Source: Pseudomonas sp. CAN1 (GTDB lineage: Bacteria > Pseudomonadota > Gammaproteobacteria > Pseudomonadales > Pseudomonadaceae). Taken from it: a stretch of 46,159 nucleotides of DNA. Below are positions 35,293 to 45,897 of this stretch, piece after piece (the stretch's first letter is position 1; each line of letters opens with the position of its first letter). The translations under genes were made by a program, and so were the position numbers. Under the pieces are notes generated by a model. The model was not told the origin of the DNA and did no database searches. It saw only the letters and a program-made list of their open reading frames with translations. The stretch covers positions 10,755 to 56,913 of the forward strand of contig NZ_JASMRU010000026.1 of assembly GCF_030462585.1 (NCBI RefSeq). Direction: 5' to 3'.

Positions 35293-36306
35293 ATGGCGAG
35301 GCGCCTGTTCTGGTTTCTGCTGCTCGTTACCTTCAGTACCGCGAGTTGGGCGGCCCACGGCTGGAACGTGGGTTTTCATCGCCTGCAGGTGAGCGACCCG
35401 CTGGACCAGCAGCCGATGAAAGCCATCGCCTTCTACCCCACGCGCGCGGCCGAGCAGCCCCTGCACCTGGGCAACTTCATACTCGATGTGGCCTACGAGG
35501 GCAGGCCGGCCAATGGCCGCTTCCCGCTGCTGGTCATGTCCCACGGCAACTACGGCACCCCGCTGGCCCAGCGCGACCTGATCGAGGCGCTGGTGAGCAA
35601 GGGCTTCGTCGTGGTGACGTTGCTGCATCCGGGCGACAACCTGCATGACCACAGCCGTCTCGGCGCGTTGAGCAACCTCTACGGGCGGCCGTTGCAGGTA
35701 TCCGAAACCATCAGCGCCGCGCTGCTCGATCCGCGCGTGGCGGCCATGGTCGACCCCCACAAGATCGGCGTCATCGGCTATTCCGCCGGCGGCGAGACGG
35801 CGCTGATCCTCGCCGGCGCCGAGCCGAGCTTCGACCGCTTGCGCAAGTACTGCCAGCAACGCCCGGACGACCGCGATGCCTGCAGCGAGAAAGGGGAGGT
35901 GCGCGCGGACCGCAACGACCTGGTACCGATGGCTGACCCGCGGGTTGGCGCCTTGCTGCTGCTGGCGCCGTTGAGCCTGATGTACGGCGCCCATGAACTG
36001 GAGGACGTGAAGGTCCCGGTGCTGCTCTACACCGGCAACGACGACCACATTCTCGACTGGAAGAAGAACGCCGGCGCCCTGGCGCGCAAACTGCCGCAGC
36101 AGCCGGACCTGCGGATTCTCGATGGGGCAGGGCACTTCGTGTTCATGTCGCCCTGTTCCGAAGAGGAAATCGAAGCCACCCCTGACCTCTGCACCGATAC
36201 CCAGGGCGTCGACCGCAAGGCGATCCACCGCGACCTGGCGGCTTCGGCGGCGGAGTTCTTCGACATCAGCCTGGGCAGCGCGATGCTGCAGACCTCCGGG
36301 CGCTGA
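35293..36306 (+). CDS. secreted alpha/beta hydrolase (dienelactone hydrolase-like)
   Basis: A 337-residue protein with a signal peptide (about 1-20, ending TASWAA), so it acts in the periplasm or outside. The alpha/beta hydrolase core shows VMSHGNYG (oxyanion region), the nucleophile elbow GYSAGG, D in YTGNDDHILD and H in DGAGHFVF. A cysteine-containing insert follows the elbow. The substrate is unknown; such proteins are often esterases or lipases. The ATG at 35293 is chosen because the signal peptide starts there; the ribosome site is weak. Confidence 0.8.
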   Translation: MARRLFWFLLLVTFSTASWAAHGWNVGFHRLQVSDPLDQQPMKAIAFYPTRAAEQPLHLGNFILDVAYEGRPANGRFPLLVMSHGNYGTPLAQRDLIEALVSKGFVVVTLLHPGDNLHDHSRLGALSNLYGRPLQVSETISAALLDPRVAAMVDPHKIGVIGYSAGGETALILAGAEPSFDRLRKYCQQRPDDRDACSEKGEVRADRNDLVPMADPRVGALLLLAPLSLMYGAHELEDVKVPVLLYTGNDDHILDWKKNAGALARKLPQQPDLRILDGAGHFVFMSPCSEEEIEATPDLCTDTQGVDRKAIHRDLAASAAEFFDISLGSAMLQTSGR

Positions 36307-36323
36307 GTCACGCGTGAAGCTTG

Positions 36324-36396
36324 CGTAGGAGCGGACCTTGTCCGCGAAATGTACGCCCGTGCATAAGAGCATCGCGGAGAAGCTCCGCTCCTACGA
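36324..36396. repeat. REP pair
   Basis: GGAGCGGACCTTGTCCGC at 36324-36348 and GCGGAGAAGCTCCGCTCC at 36372-36396 in opposite orientation, between convergent genes. Confidence 0.85.
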
Positions 36397-36413
36397 AGAG
36401 CAGCAGCGCACAG

Positions 36414-36442
36414 AAAAAAGCCCCGCATCAGGCGGGGCTTTT
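36414..36442. terminator. bidirectional terminator between the hydrolase and ABC-F genes
   Basis: AAAAAAGCCCCGC pairs with GCGGGGCTTTT around a five-base loop. It lies 20 bases past the ABC-F stop on the minus strand and also serves the hydrolase gene. Confidence 0.9.
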
Positions 36443-36461
36443 CATTGCGCAGAGGTGGTAA

Positions 36462-38051
<1,590 letters not shown>

Positions 38052-38253
38052 CTGGGTAACCCTTGGCTGGAACATGGTGCGCGCCGGGCGCGTGCGGCGC
38101 GGGCGGGCAGGGAAGGCGGGCGCGTGAGGCGGGCCTGACAAAGCCGCCTATTATGCCACAGGCGGCTGCCGGCTTGCATGTTTTGCCGCTGTAGCGCCCT
38201 GTTCACGGGCATATGGCGCAGCCGACAGTTGAAACCCGCCAGTGTCCTGCATC

Positions 38254-38275
38254 AGAATTCGGTGTTCAGAATTCT
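38254..38275. promoter_or_regulatory. inverted repeat before the PLD-like gene
   Basis: AGAATTC and GAATTCT form a perfect 7-base inverted repeat with eight bases between, ending 12 bases before the ATG at 38288. Its position over the leader suits a repressor site or a translational hairpin. Confidence 0.4.
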
Positions 38276-38287
38276 GGTGGGGGCTGT

Positions 38288-39238
38288 ATGAAAATCCTTA
38301 ACGCTCAACATTCGCTCAAGCAGTACCTGGAGCAGGTCAGCGGCAAGCTGATCACTGTGGTCTCGGCCTCCGCCAGTGAAACCGAGTCGCTGATCGAAAC
38401 CCTGGTGGAGAAGGGCAATCGCCTCGATCTGCTGGTGGGCACCATCAACTCCTTCACCTCGCCGGACTTCATCGATTTCTGCGTGCGCGATGCCGGCAGC
38501 AGCGTGACGCTGCACGTGGACTTTCGCGCGCAGAACAGCGTGCACTGGAAGCTGATCCTGATCGAGCCGGACGTGGTGATCCTTGGCAGCGCCAACTTCA
38601 CCGAGATCGGCCTGAGCCTGACCCGCGACACCTGCACGGTGATCCAGGATGCGGCGCTGTACGCCGACTACCTGGCGCGCGCCAACCAGATCAAGGGCAT
38701 GGACGGCGTGGTGCTGGGCGCGGACGCACTGGCCTTCGACGAGCAGCTGGAAGAGTATCGCCAGAGCCACCGCCGCGTGCAGGCGAGCCTGGCGCGCAGC
38801 GCGCAGTACCTGGACGGCGAGAGCTGGCTGGGCGACGAGACCAACCAGAGCATTCCGCTGTTCATCTGGTACAGCGACCACTCCGATGATTCCGAGGAGA
38901 AGGCCGAAGCCTTCCTGCACGCCAGCAGCGATGGTGTGGATTGGGACGACGTGCGCGAGTTCTTCACCTACGAATGCGCCGAGGGCGTGCTGCCCTACGA
39001 AGAGGGCGACATGGTGCTGACTGCACGCTGCAACGGTACGCACATCGGCTTCTACACCTTCGACCGCATCCTCTACCGCGACGGCACCTACTACATCTAC
39101 TCCTACCGCAAGAAGCGCTACACCCAGCCGTTCAAGCTGGAGGACGCGAAGGAGCGCCTGAAGGACGTGATCCCCGACTGGTACGAGGAGATGCGTACCT
39201 CGCTGAACCGCCACGACATCAATAGCGTCGTGCGCTGA
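38288..39238 (+). CDS. phospholipase D-like domain protein
   Basis: A 316-residue soluble protein. The N-terminal 120 residues hold one PLD-type half-site: H86-x-K88, D95 and GSANF at 100-104. True phospholipases D have two such motifs, so this would work as a dimer, as in Nuc-type nucleases, or have a modified role. The C-terminal half (about 190-316) is acidic then aromatic-rich (YYIYSYRKKRYTQPF) and matches no domain I recognise. There is no signal peptide. The substrate could be a phosphodiester in nucleic acid or lipid. Confidence 0.65.
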   Translation: MKILNAQHSLKQYLEQVSGKLITVVSASASETESLIETLVEKGNRLDLLVGTINSFTSPDFIDFCVRDAGSSVTLHVDFRAQNSVHWKLILIEPDVVILGSANFTEIGLSLTRDTCTVIQDAALYADYLARANQIKGMDGVVLGADALAFDEQLEEYRQSHRRVQASLARSAQYLDGESWLGDETNQSIPLFIWYSDHSDDSEEKAEAFLHASSDGVDWDDVREFFTYECAEGVLPYEEGDMVLTARCNGTHIGFYTFDRILYRDGTYYIYSYRKKRYTQPFKLEDAKERLKDVIPDWYEEMRTSLNRHDINSVVR

Positions 39239-39393
39239 GCCCGCCGTTCATCGGCGCGTGGTCTGTAACCTGCGGGTAGCACGCTGCGCGCCTTGGCAAT
39301 CTGAGGGCTGATTGCTAGCATCCTGCCATTATCTCGACGTCGCATTCCGCAGTTGCGTGAGCCCGTCAGAAACCTGTCAGGAGGCAAGGGAAC

Positions 39394-39678
39394 ATGCCGC
39401 AACTTCCCCGCGAAGAAGAAGTGCCCGCGCGCCGTCGCATGCGCTGGCACTGGCGTCTGTTGACGCTGAAGATCTACATCCTCTGCGCTTTCCTGCTCGC
39501 CTGCATGCTAGGCGGCAGTGCCATGCTCCTGCTCAATACCGTCAACGAGACGCTCGAACCCGCCCAGCGCATCGGTTCGGCGCTGGCCGGTGGACTGATC
39601 CTGCTGCTGTGCCTGCACATCCTGCGCATGGCCCTGCCGCCGATGCCCTGGTCGGTGCGTCGTCGCGGGCTGGAATAA
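39394..39678 (+). CDS. small two-helix membrane protein, unknown function
   Basis: A 94-residue protein with a basic N-terminal segment (PARRRMRWHWR) and two hydrophobic helices, about 25-47 and 62-80. No motif is recognised. GGAGG lies about ten bases before the ATG, and a strong terminator follows, supporting a real gene. Confidence 0.65.
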   Translation: MPQLPREEEVPARRRMRWHWRLLTLKIYILCAFLLACMLGGSAMLLLNTVNETLEPAQRIGSALAGGLILLLCLHILRMALPPMPWSVRRRGLE

Positions 39679-39707
39679 GCAGCCTCGAGCAGAAAGAGCC
39701 TGGAATG

Positions 39708-39744
39708 AAAAACGCCCCGTGGCATCGCTGCCACGGGGCGTTTT
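39708..39744. terminator. bidirectional terminator
   Basis: AAAACGCCCCGTGGC and GCCACGGGGCGTTTT form a perfect 15-base stem around a six-base loop. It lies between convergent genes and serves the porin gene from the other side. Confidence 0.92.
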
Positions 39745-39765
39745 GTTTCGAGCCTGATCAGGTCA

Positions 39766-41043
39766 TCAGAAGATGTTGACCGGGTACTCGACGAAGACGC
39801 GCACTTCGTTGCCGTCGTCGTTGTAGGAGCGGGCGTCGTTGGACACGCGCAGCCAGGAACCGCGCAGCTTGACCGACAGGTCCTTGGCCGGGCCGCTCGG
39901 GACAACGTACTTCAGCTGGTTGAAGATTTCGCGCTCTTTGCCGTTGCTGGTCTCGGCGGTCTTGATGTTGTCGCCGTAGACGTAAGCGACGGTGTAGCTC
40001 AGGCCCGGTACGCCGTACTCGGAGAAGTCCAGGCTGTAGCTGCCCTGCCAGGAGCGCTCGTCTTCACCGTTGAAGTCCGACCAGTAGGAGTTGGCCAGCC
40101 AGATGGTGGTGCCGCCGTCGCCCAGGCCGCCTTCGTTCTGGTACCAGCCGTAGTTGTAGCCGGAATCGCCGTTGCTGCGCTGGTGCGCGACCATGAAGGT
40201 GTGTGCGCCGATGTTGTACGCGGCCGACAGGCTCCAGATGGTGTTCTTGGTGCCGTCGATGTTGTGGTCAGCAGCGAAGTCATCGTTGACGCGGGTGCGG
40301 TAGCCGTTGAAGTCCAGGGTCAGGGACTGCTTGTCGGCCATCGGGATGACGTAGTTCAGGTTCATGTACTGCTTGCGAGCGACGTCTTCGCTCTCGTAGC
40401 CGTACAGCGAGCCGCTGAAGTTGTCGGTGAACTTGTAGCTGCCGCCGAACACGTCGATGCGCTTCAGGCCGCCGCTGTCACGCCCTTCGGCGCTCTTGCG
40501 GGTTTCCGAGGTGAAGCGGCCGACGTTCAGCTCCAGGCCTTCGATCTCCTTGGAGGTGATCAGGGTGCCGGTGAAGCTTTCCGGCAGCAGGCGGGAGTTG
40601 TCGTAGCTGAGCACCGGCAGGGCCGGCATCTGGTCGCCGTACTTGATCACGGTGTTGGAGAAGCGAGCCTTCACCGCACCACCGGCGCGTGCCAGGTCGT
40701 TGGCGGCTTCGCCGCTATCGCCCTGCTTGAAGAAGTCGATGCCAGCCGCGCCGCTCTTGCCTTTGCCGCCGTCCAGACGCAGGGCGTACATGCCGAAGGC
40801 GTCAACGCCGAAACCGACGGTGCCCTGGGTGAAGCCCGAGGCGAAGGTGGCGGTGGCGGCCTGGCCCCACTCGGCCTTGTCGTCACGACCGTGCTTGTAG
40901 TCACGGTTCATGTAGGCGTTGCGGAAGAACAGGTCCAGGTGGCTGTCTTCGACGAAGCCCTTGGCGGTGGACTGGTCTTCGGCCATTGCAGCGGTCGAAG
41001 CGAGGATCCCCAGTGCGAGCAGACTGATCCGGTGGTTCAGCAT
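39766..41043 (-). CDS. OprD-family outer membrane porin
   Basis: A 425-residue precursor with signal peptide (about 1-21, STAAMAE). The family's opening (GFVEDSHLDLFFRNAYMNRDY) and C-terminal strands ending in VFVEYPVNIF show an 18-stranded OprD-type barrel, which takes up amino acids, peptides or carboxylates. Which substrate cannot be read from the sequence; OprE/OprQ-like members are the nearest in feel. AAGGAAA precedes the ATG. It is a single-gene unit with a terminator, and the 283-base gap upstream includes a GGGGCG/CGCCCC hairpin at 41159-41174. Confidence 0.92.
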   Translation of the reverse strand: MLNHRISLLALGILASTAAMAEDQSTAKGFVEDSHLDLFFRNAYMNRDYKHGRDDKAEWGQAATATFASGFTQGTVGFGVDAFGMYALRLDGGKGKSGAAGIDFFKQGDSGEAANDLARAGGAVKARFSNTVIKYGDQMPALPVLSYDNSRLLPESFTGTLITSKEIEGLELNVGRFTSETRKSAEGRDSGGLKRIDVFGGSYKFTDNFSGSLYGYESEDVARKQYMNLNYVIPMADKQSLTLDFNGYRTRVNDDFAADHNIDGTKNTIWSLSAAYNIGAHTFMVAHQRSNGDSGYNYGWYQNEGGLGDGGTTIWLANSYWSDFNGEDERSWQGSYSLDFSEYGVPGLSYTVAYVYGDNIKTAETSNGKEREIFNQLKYVVPSGPAKDLSVKLRGSWLRVSNDARSYNDDGNEVRVFVEYPVNIF

Positions 41044-41326
41044 CTTGATTTCCTTAATGGTGCAGCGCCAGCGAACAGAAAGAAAAAAGCTCTCCGCCCC
41101 GAAGTGCGTGATCGGGGTAGGTGGAGTCCTGTGCTGGCATATTCTTTTGGTTGTATTCGGGGCGTGGTCGCCCCGGCGCCGCGGGATGATAGCAGAGGTT
41201 CGAACTTTTTCGCCCAGCCTCTGTCACGCTCCCGTCATGATTACCTGATCAGCGGCGTTGGCCGCCGAATCACGGCGGCTTGCGGGGGATAGACGAAGTC
41301 GCGGCGGATTGCCGCGCTGCTCTGAA

Positions 41327-42508
41327 TCAGCGCGCGAACGAGCGCTGGTACAACCACAGGCTGAGGATCAGCCCGCTGAATGCTGCCAATGCGGCGCAGA
41401 GGAAGATCGCGCCGAAGCCGAAGCCATTGGCCACGGCGCCCATCAGCGGCCCGGTGACGCCCAGGGATACGTCGATGAACAGCGAGTAGGCGCCGAGCGC
41501 GGCGCCACGATTGGAGGCCGGAACCAGGCCCACGGCTTCCACGCCCAGGGCAGGGAACACCAGGGAGAAACCGAAACCGGTCAGCGCTGCGCCGGCCAGG
41601 GCGATCCAGGGTGTCGGCGCGCTCCACAGCAGGAGCAGGCCGAGGCTTTCCACCGACAGGCAGGCGATGGCCACGCGGAAGCCGCCGTGACGGTTGATCG
41701 CATTGGCGAAAAGCAGGCGCGCGCCGATGAAGCAGCCGCCGAAGGCGGTCAGGCAATAGACCGCGTCCTTCCAGCCGAGGCTGGCGTAATACAGGGTGAT
41801 GAAGGTGGCGATGGTACCGAAGCCGATGCCGCCCAACGCCAGCCCCATGCCGTGGGGAAATACCCGGCCGAGCACATGGTGGAAGGGCATCCTTTCGCCA
41901 TGCACCAGCGCTGCCGCACGCTTCGGCCAGGCCAGGGCGAAGCCCAGGGCGGCCAGCAGGACGACGCTGCCGCCCAGGCTGGCCAGCCCGAGTTGACCGA
42001 CCATCAGCACGCCCAGCGGCGCGCCTATGGCCAGGGCGCCGTAGCTGGCGATGCCGTTCCAGGAAATGACTTTCGCGGTGTTGGCGGCGCCGACGCGGTC
42101 GATGCCCCAGGCAATCGAGGCGCTGCCCACCAGACTTTCCGAGGTGCCCAGCACCAGCCGCGCAAGCATCAGCAGGCCAAGGCTCAGCAACGGCAGGCCC
42201 TGCATCGCCCAGGAGCCGAGCATCAGTGCGCCGCTGCCGGCGCAGCCGACCATGCCGTAGAGCACCGCGCGCTTGGGGCCGAGGGTGTCGATCACCTTGC
42301 CGGCGTAGGGGCGGGTGAGCAGGGTGGCGAGGTACTGGATGCTGATCACCAGGCCCGCCATCACCGAGCCGAAGCCCAGGTCGCTGTGCACATAGCCCGG
42401 CAGCACGGCCAGCGGAATGCCGATGGTCAGGTAGGCGATAAAGGTGAACAGGACGACGGACACCACTTGCAGCGTGGTGGACGAGGCGGAGCGGGAGTCG
42501 GCGGACAT
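41327..42508 (-). CDS. MFS transporter (YfcJ/YhhS type)
   Basis: A 393-residue inner-membrane protein with about 12 hydrophobic segments. The loop after helix 2 reads [16 protein letters not shown], the MFS signature region, and [15 protein letters not shown] in helix 4-5 is typical of the YfcJ/YhhS group of predicted exporters. The substrate is unknown. I take the ATG at 42508; a TTG three codons upstream is possible. There is no clear ribosome site. It is not obviously part of an operon. Confidence 0.87.
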   Translation of the reverse strand: MSADSRSASSTTLQVVSVVLFTFIAYLTIGIPLAVLPGYVHSDLGFGSVMAGLVISIQYLATLLTRPYAGKVIDTLGPKRAVLYGMVGCAGSGALMLGSWAMQGLPLLSLGLLMLARLVLGTSESLVGSASIAWGIDRVGAANTAKVISWNGIASYGALAIGAPLGVLMVGQLGLASLGGSVVLLAALGFALAWPKRAAALVHGERMPFHHVLGRVFPHGMGLALGGIGFGTIATFITLYYASLGWKDAVYCLTAFGGCFIGARLLFANAINRHGGFRVAIACLSVESLGLLLLWSAPTPWIALAGAALTGFGFSLVFPALGVEAVGLVPASNRGAALGAYSLFIDVSLGVTGPLMGAVANGFGFGAIFLCAALAAFSGLILSLWLYQRSFAR

Positions 42509-42613
42509 GTGCAGCAATTCGGTACGGCGAGTGGGCCCTACATGATGGACCGCGACTGGCGTGTAGGAAAGCTAGCTAACGAACTACCTGAATTCCCGCT
42601 GTATGAGGATTCC

Positions 42614-42865
42614 TAGGAGCGGACTCCGTCCGCGATGCTGTCCGGCGCGCTGTGAGCGATGGTTGAATGTTGCAGGCACCCGTAGGGCGAATAACGCGTC
42701 AGCGTTATCCGCCGCTGTCCGGGGCGGCGGATAACCTGTTCCAGGTTATGCGCCCTACATGGCTGCGGTTTGGTGGGACGCATTCCTGTAGGAGCGAGCT
42801 TGCTCGCGAACGGACTCCCCGGCCGCTCTGTCGTCAAGTGGTTCGCGAGCAAGCTCGCTCCTACA
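42614..42865. repeat. REP cluster in the 42509-42876 gap
   Basis: A GGAGCGGACTCCGTCC unit (42614-42637), a TAGGGCGAATAACGCG...TTATGCGCCCTAC pair (42681-42759), and a head-to-head GCGAGCTTGCTCGC/GCGAGCAAGCTCGC pair (42787-42865). All three repeat families occur together. No gene is seen. Confidence 0.87.
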
Positions 42866-42876
42866 AAATCTGGCTG

Positions 42877-43428
42877 TCAGACGCGACGGAACAGGGTGGG
42901 GTAATCGATCACCAGCCCCTGATCATCCACCGTCAGCAATGCCTGAAAGCCCGTGCCTTCCAGGTTTTCGTAGAGGTAATGATGGGCATCGACCCGCGTA
43001 TAGCCCTGGCGCATACGCACCGGCTTGAGCTTCGGTGCTTCCAGGTAGACCACCGCCAGCTCGCGGCGCTCACCGTCGGCCAGCCCCAGGCGGCGGATCG
43101 GGAAGGTATTGGTAAAGGGCGACGGCCAGATGTCGATATCCAGGCAGCCTTCCAGCTCCGGCAAGGCGCCATCGGCATTGCGCCAGTGGCCTTCGCCGTC
43201 GGTCAGTAGCTGCAGTTCCTGCGTGCCGCGGGCGCTTTCCACTTTGAAGCGCGCTTCACGCAGGCGCCATTGCTCGTCCCAACCCAGCTGGTAGTCGAGT
43301 TGATAGGACGGCCCGCCGGCTTCGTCGATGGCGCGCAACTGGCTCTCGGCACTCCTCTCGGCTAGTTGTAGCGCCTCCCAGCTGGAGGTCGGTGCGTGCC
43401 AGATGCCTTCCCAGGCCAGGCTGCGCAT
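42877..43428 (-). CDS. putative glycolipid-binding domain protein (DUF1089-like)
   Basis: A 183-residue soluble protein rich in beta-strands and Trp/Tyr, with WRLREARFKVES, WPSPFTNTFPIRRL and YTRVDAHHYLYENL as the conserved-looking segments. It fits the putative glycolipid-binding family, for which no function is proven in Pseudomonas. Its ATG shares a base with the stop of the upstream MmcQ-type gene (TAATG), so they are co-translated. Confidence 0.75.
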   Translation of the reverse strand: MRSLAWEGIWHAPTSSWEALQLAERSAESQLRAIDEAGGPSYQLDYQLGWDEQWRLREARFKVESARGTQELQLLTDGEGHWRNADGALPELEGCLDIDIWPSPFTNTFPIRRLGLADGERRELAVVYLEAPKLKPVRMRQGYTRVDAHHYLYENLEGTGFQALLTVDDQGLVIDYPTLFRRV

Positions 43429-43790
43429 TATTGCGCCTCCAGCACGAGGCCCAGGCGTTGGCGCTTGGGCAGGCGGGCGACCACCAGTTGGTGCGAGCGT
43501 GTCAGCGCCTCGCGCAGTTCGGCGTCGCCCATGGGGTAGGGCTGCTGCATGGAAATCCAGAACGCCCGCGCCAGGTAGGGCGCCGGGCGGATGCCGGGGC
43601 GGTCGACGTAACCCAGGAACAGCTCCGGGCCGACCTTGAAGGCCAGGCCGCCGTTGCCGCTGTCGAGGAAGTCGAGGATGGCGAACATCTTGTTGCCGGC
43701 CACCGAGAACACGCGGTTACTGCCCCACTTGATGTCTTCGCGGGCGCCAGGGAGTTCAAGGCAGAAGCGGGCGATCTGTTGCGGCGTCAT
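43428..43790 (-). CDS. MmcQ/YjbR-family protein
   Basis: A 120-residue protein of the MmcQ/YjbR family, small proteins with a CyaY-like fold and possible DNA binding. Family marks are the opening RFCLELPGAREDIKWG, VFSVAGNKMFAIL, and the C-terminal SHQLVVARLPKRQR. The role is unknown. It overlaps the following gene by one base and lies 51 bases downstream of ppiC on the same strand. Confidence 0.85.
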   Translation of the reverse strand: MTPQQIARFCLELPGAREDIKWGSNRVFSVAGNKMFAILDFLDSGNGGLAFKVGPELFLGYVDRPGIRPAPYLARAFWISMQQPYPMGDAELREALTRSHQLVVARLPKRQRLGLVLEAQ

Positions 43791-43841
43791 CGGGCACGGG
43801 TTCCTTCGATCAGTTCTGCTGGAGATCAGTCGCGCTTTCGA

Positions 43842-44120
43842 TCAGTCACGGAAATAGACCTTGACCAGATGGTAGCCGAACTGGCTTTTCACCGGCCCAT
43901 GGACCACGCCCACCGGCTTCTTGAAGATCACCTGGTCGATGCTGCGGACCATCTGGCCGGGGCGCACCTCGCCGAGGTCGCCGCCGCGCTTGCCGGACGC
44001 GCAGGTGGAATGCTTGCGCGCCAGGGCGGCGAAATCCTCGCCCTTGGCCAGGCGCTGCTTGAGCTGCTCGGCTTCGGCGGCGGTCTTTACCAGAATGTGG
44101 CGGGCCATGGCGACGGGCAT
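43842..44120 (-). CDS. ppiC: parvulin-type peptidyl-prolyl isomerase PpiC
   Basis: A 92-residue single-domain parvulin, which isomerises prolyl bonds in the cytoplasm. It spans the whole fold: ARHILVKT, FAALARKHSTCASGKRGGDLG, and QFGYHLVKVYFRD with the active-site histidine, and is the same size as E. coli PpiC. I start at 44120 because AAGGAAA lies upstream; a second ATG at 44108 is possible. It is divergent from the pilus ATPase gene. Confidence 0.93.
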   Translation of the reverse strand: MPVAMARHILVKTAAEAEQLKQRLAKGEDFAALARKHSTCASGKRGGDLGEVRPGQMVRSIDQVIFKKPVGVVHGPVKSQFGYHLVKVYFRD

Positions 44121-44307
44121 GTTGGTTTCCTTGAAAAAGAGAACTATTGGCGCGGCATTGTACGGGAGCAGTGAATCAGGTCGCATTTTCCGATGGGTTG
44201 CATTGTCTGGTGTAGGAGGGCTCCCTAGAGTCAATGAGCAAATTCTTATTCTAAAGGCGCTGCTGACAGACAGCGTCTGCCGCCACCTTGCGTACGGATG
44301 CAGTTCA

Positions 44308-45543
44308 ATGGATATCCAAACGATGCTCAAGATCCTGGCCACCCAGGATGGTTCGGATCTTTACCTCTCCACCGGCGCGCCGCCCTGCGCCAAGTTCAAC
44401 GGGGTGCTCAAACCGCTCTCCAACGAGCCGATGAAAGCCGGCGACGTGGCGCGCATCGGCTACGGGCTGATGGATGAGGAGCAGCGCGCGGAGTTCGACC
44501 GTGAGCTGGAGATGAACTTGGCAATTTCCGTATCCGGCGTCGGCCGCTTCCGTATCAACCTGTTCAAGCAGCGCAACGAAGTGTCCATCGTGGCGCGTAA
44601 CATCAAGCTGGATATCCCGCTGTTCGAGGACCTGAAGCTGCCCGAAGTGCTGCTCAAGGTGGTCATGGAGAAGCGTGGCCTGGTGCTCTTCGTCGGCGGC
44701 ACCGGCTCGGGCAAGTCCACGTCCCTGGCGGCACTGATCGACCACCGTAACCGCAACAGCGGCGGGCACATCATTACCATCGAAGACCCCATCGAGTACG
44801 TGCACCGGCACCGCAAGTCGATCATCAACCAGCGCGAAGTGGGTGTGGACACCCGCAGCTTCCACGCGGCGCTGAAGAACACCCTGCGCCAGGCGCCGGA
44901 CGTGATCCTGATCGGCGAGATCCGCGACCGCGAGACCATGGAGCACGCCCTGGCCTTTGCCGACACCGGCCACCTGGCGATCTCCACGCTGCACGCCAAC
45001 AACGCCAACCAGGCGCTGGACCGCATCATCAACTTCTTCCCCGAGGAGCGCCGGCCGCAGTTGCTCAACGACCTGGGCAACAACCTCAAGGCGTTCGTTT
45101 CCCAGCGTCTGGTGCGCACCCAGGACGGCAAGCGCCGCGCTGCGGTGGAGGTACTGCTGGGCACGGCGACCATCAGCGATATCATCAAGCGCGGCGAGTT
45201 CAGCCTGATCAAGGAGATCATGGACAAGTCGCGCGCGCTGGGTATGCAGACCTTCGACCAGGCGCTGTTCGACCTGGCGGTGGAGGGGGCGATCAGCGAG
45301 GAAGAGGCGGTAAAGAACGCCGACTCGGCGAACAACCTGCGCCTGAAGCTCAAGCTGTACAAGGACAACCCCGGCAGCGTCGGCAGCGCCGCCACTCCCG
45401 CAGCAGCCAAGCCAGCCGCACCGGCGCCGGCACCGGTTGCGCCGCCAGCGGCCGCCCAGCCGGTGGAGGCCTCCAGCTGGGGGTTGGAACTGGCGCTGGA
45501 AGAGATCGAAGCGGAAGACGCGGACAAGCCGGCCGGCCAGTAG
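44308..45543 (+). CDS. PilT/PilU-family pilus retraction ATPase
   Basis: A 411-residue hexameric ATPase of the type IV pilus retraction group. Motifs: Walker A GTGSGKST (131-138), Asp box ITIEDPIEYVH (156 onward), Walker B with E204 in LIGEIRD, and His box STLHANN (226-232). It resembles PilU more than PilT. The C-terminal 50-60 residues are Pro/Ala-rich (PAPAPVAPPAAA) and end acidic, unlike classical PilU. No pilT or other pil gene is adjacent, so it is probably an extra copy that works with pili encoded elsewhere. Confidence 0.87.
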   Translation: MDIQTMLKILATQDGSDLYLSTGAPPCAKFNGVLKPLSNEPMKAGDVARIGYGLMDEEQRAEFDRELEMNLAISVSGVGRFRINLFKQRNEVSIVARNIKLDIPLFEDLKLPEVLLKVVMEKRGLVLFVGGTGSGKSTSLAALIDHRNRNSGGHIITIEDPIEYVHRHRKSIINQREVGVDTRSFHAALKNTLRQAPDVILIGEIRDRETMEHALAFADTGHLAISTLHANNANQALDRIINFFPEERRPQLLNDLGNNLKAFVSQRLVRTQDGKRRAAVEVLLGTATISDIIKRGEFSLIKEIMDKSRALGMQTFDQALFDLAVEGAISEEEAVKNADSANNLRLKLKLYKDNPGSVGSAATPAAAKPAAPAPAPVAPPAAAQPVEASSWGLELALEEIEAEDADKPAGQ

Positions 45544-45559
45544 GCCGCCAGTTGAAAGG

Positions 45560-45586
45560 AAAAGCCCCGGCATGCTGGGGCTTTTT
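45560..45586. terminator. terminator after the pilus ATPase gene
   Basis: AAAAGCCCC and GGGGCTTTTT form the stem, with a weaker inner GCATGC part, 16 bases past the stop. Confidence 0.88.
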
Positions 45587-45602
45587 CATGGGCTGGTGCA
45601 CC

Positions 45603-45880
45603 TGTAGGAGCGGGCCATGCCCGCGAGCTATCGGCAGGGTCGACGTCTGTTCGCAGATCGGCGGATAACCTGCTCCAGGTTATCCGTCCTGCGGGCTCTT
45701 CGTAGGAGCGAGCTTGCTCGCGAATGGAATACCCGACAGCTCCAGCGTCAAGCGGTTCGCGAGCAAGCTCGCTCCTACAGCGCCCAACCACTCGCGCGGT
45801 TCGTAGGGCGCATAACGCGCCAGCGTTATCCGCCGACCGTGGTCCGGCGGATAACCTGTTCCAGGTTATGCGTCCTACGG
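45603..45880. repeat. REP cluster in the 45544-45897 gap
   Basis: A GGAGCGGGCCATGCCCGC unit (45603-45627), a GGCGGATAACCTG...GGTTATCCG unit (about 45658-45686), a head-to-head GCGAGCTTGCTCGC/GCGAGCAAGCTCGC pair (45701-45780) and a TAGGGCGCATAACGCG...TTATGCGTCCTACG pair (45804-45880). It lies between convergent genes; no gene is seen. Confidence 0.87.
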
Positions 45881-45897
45881 GTGGCAATCGGCGGTGA

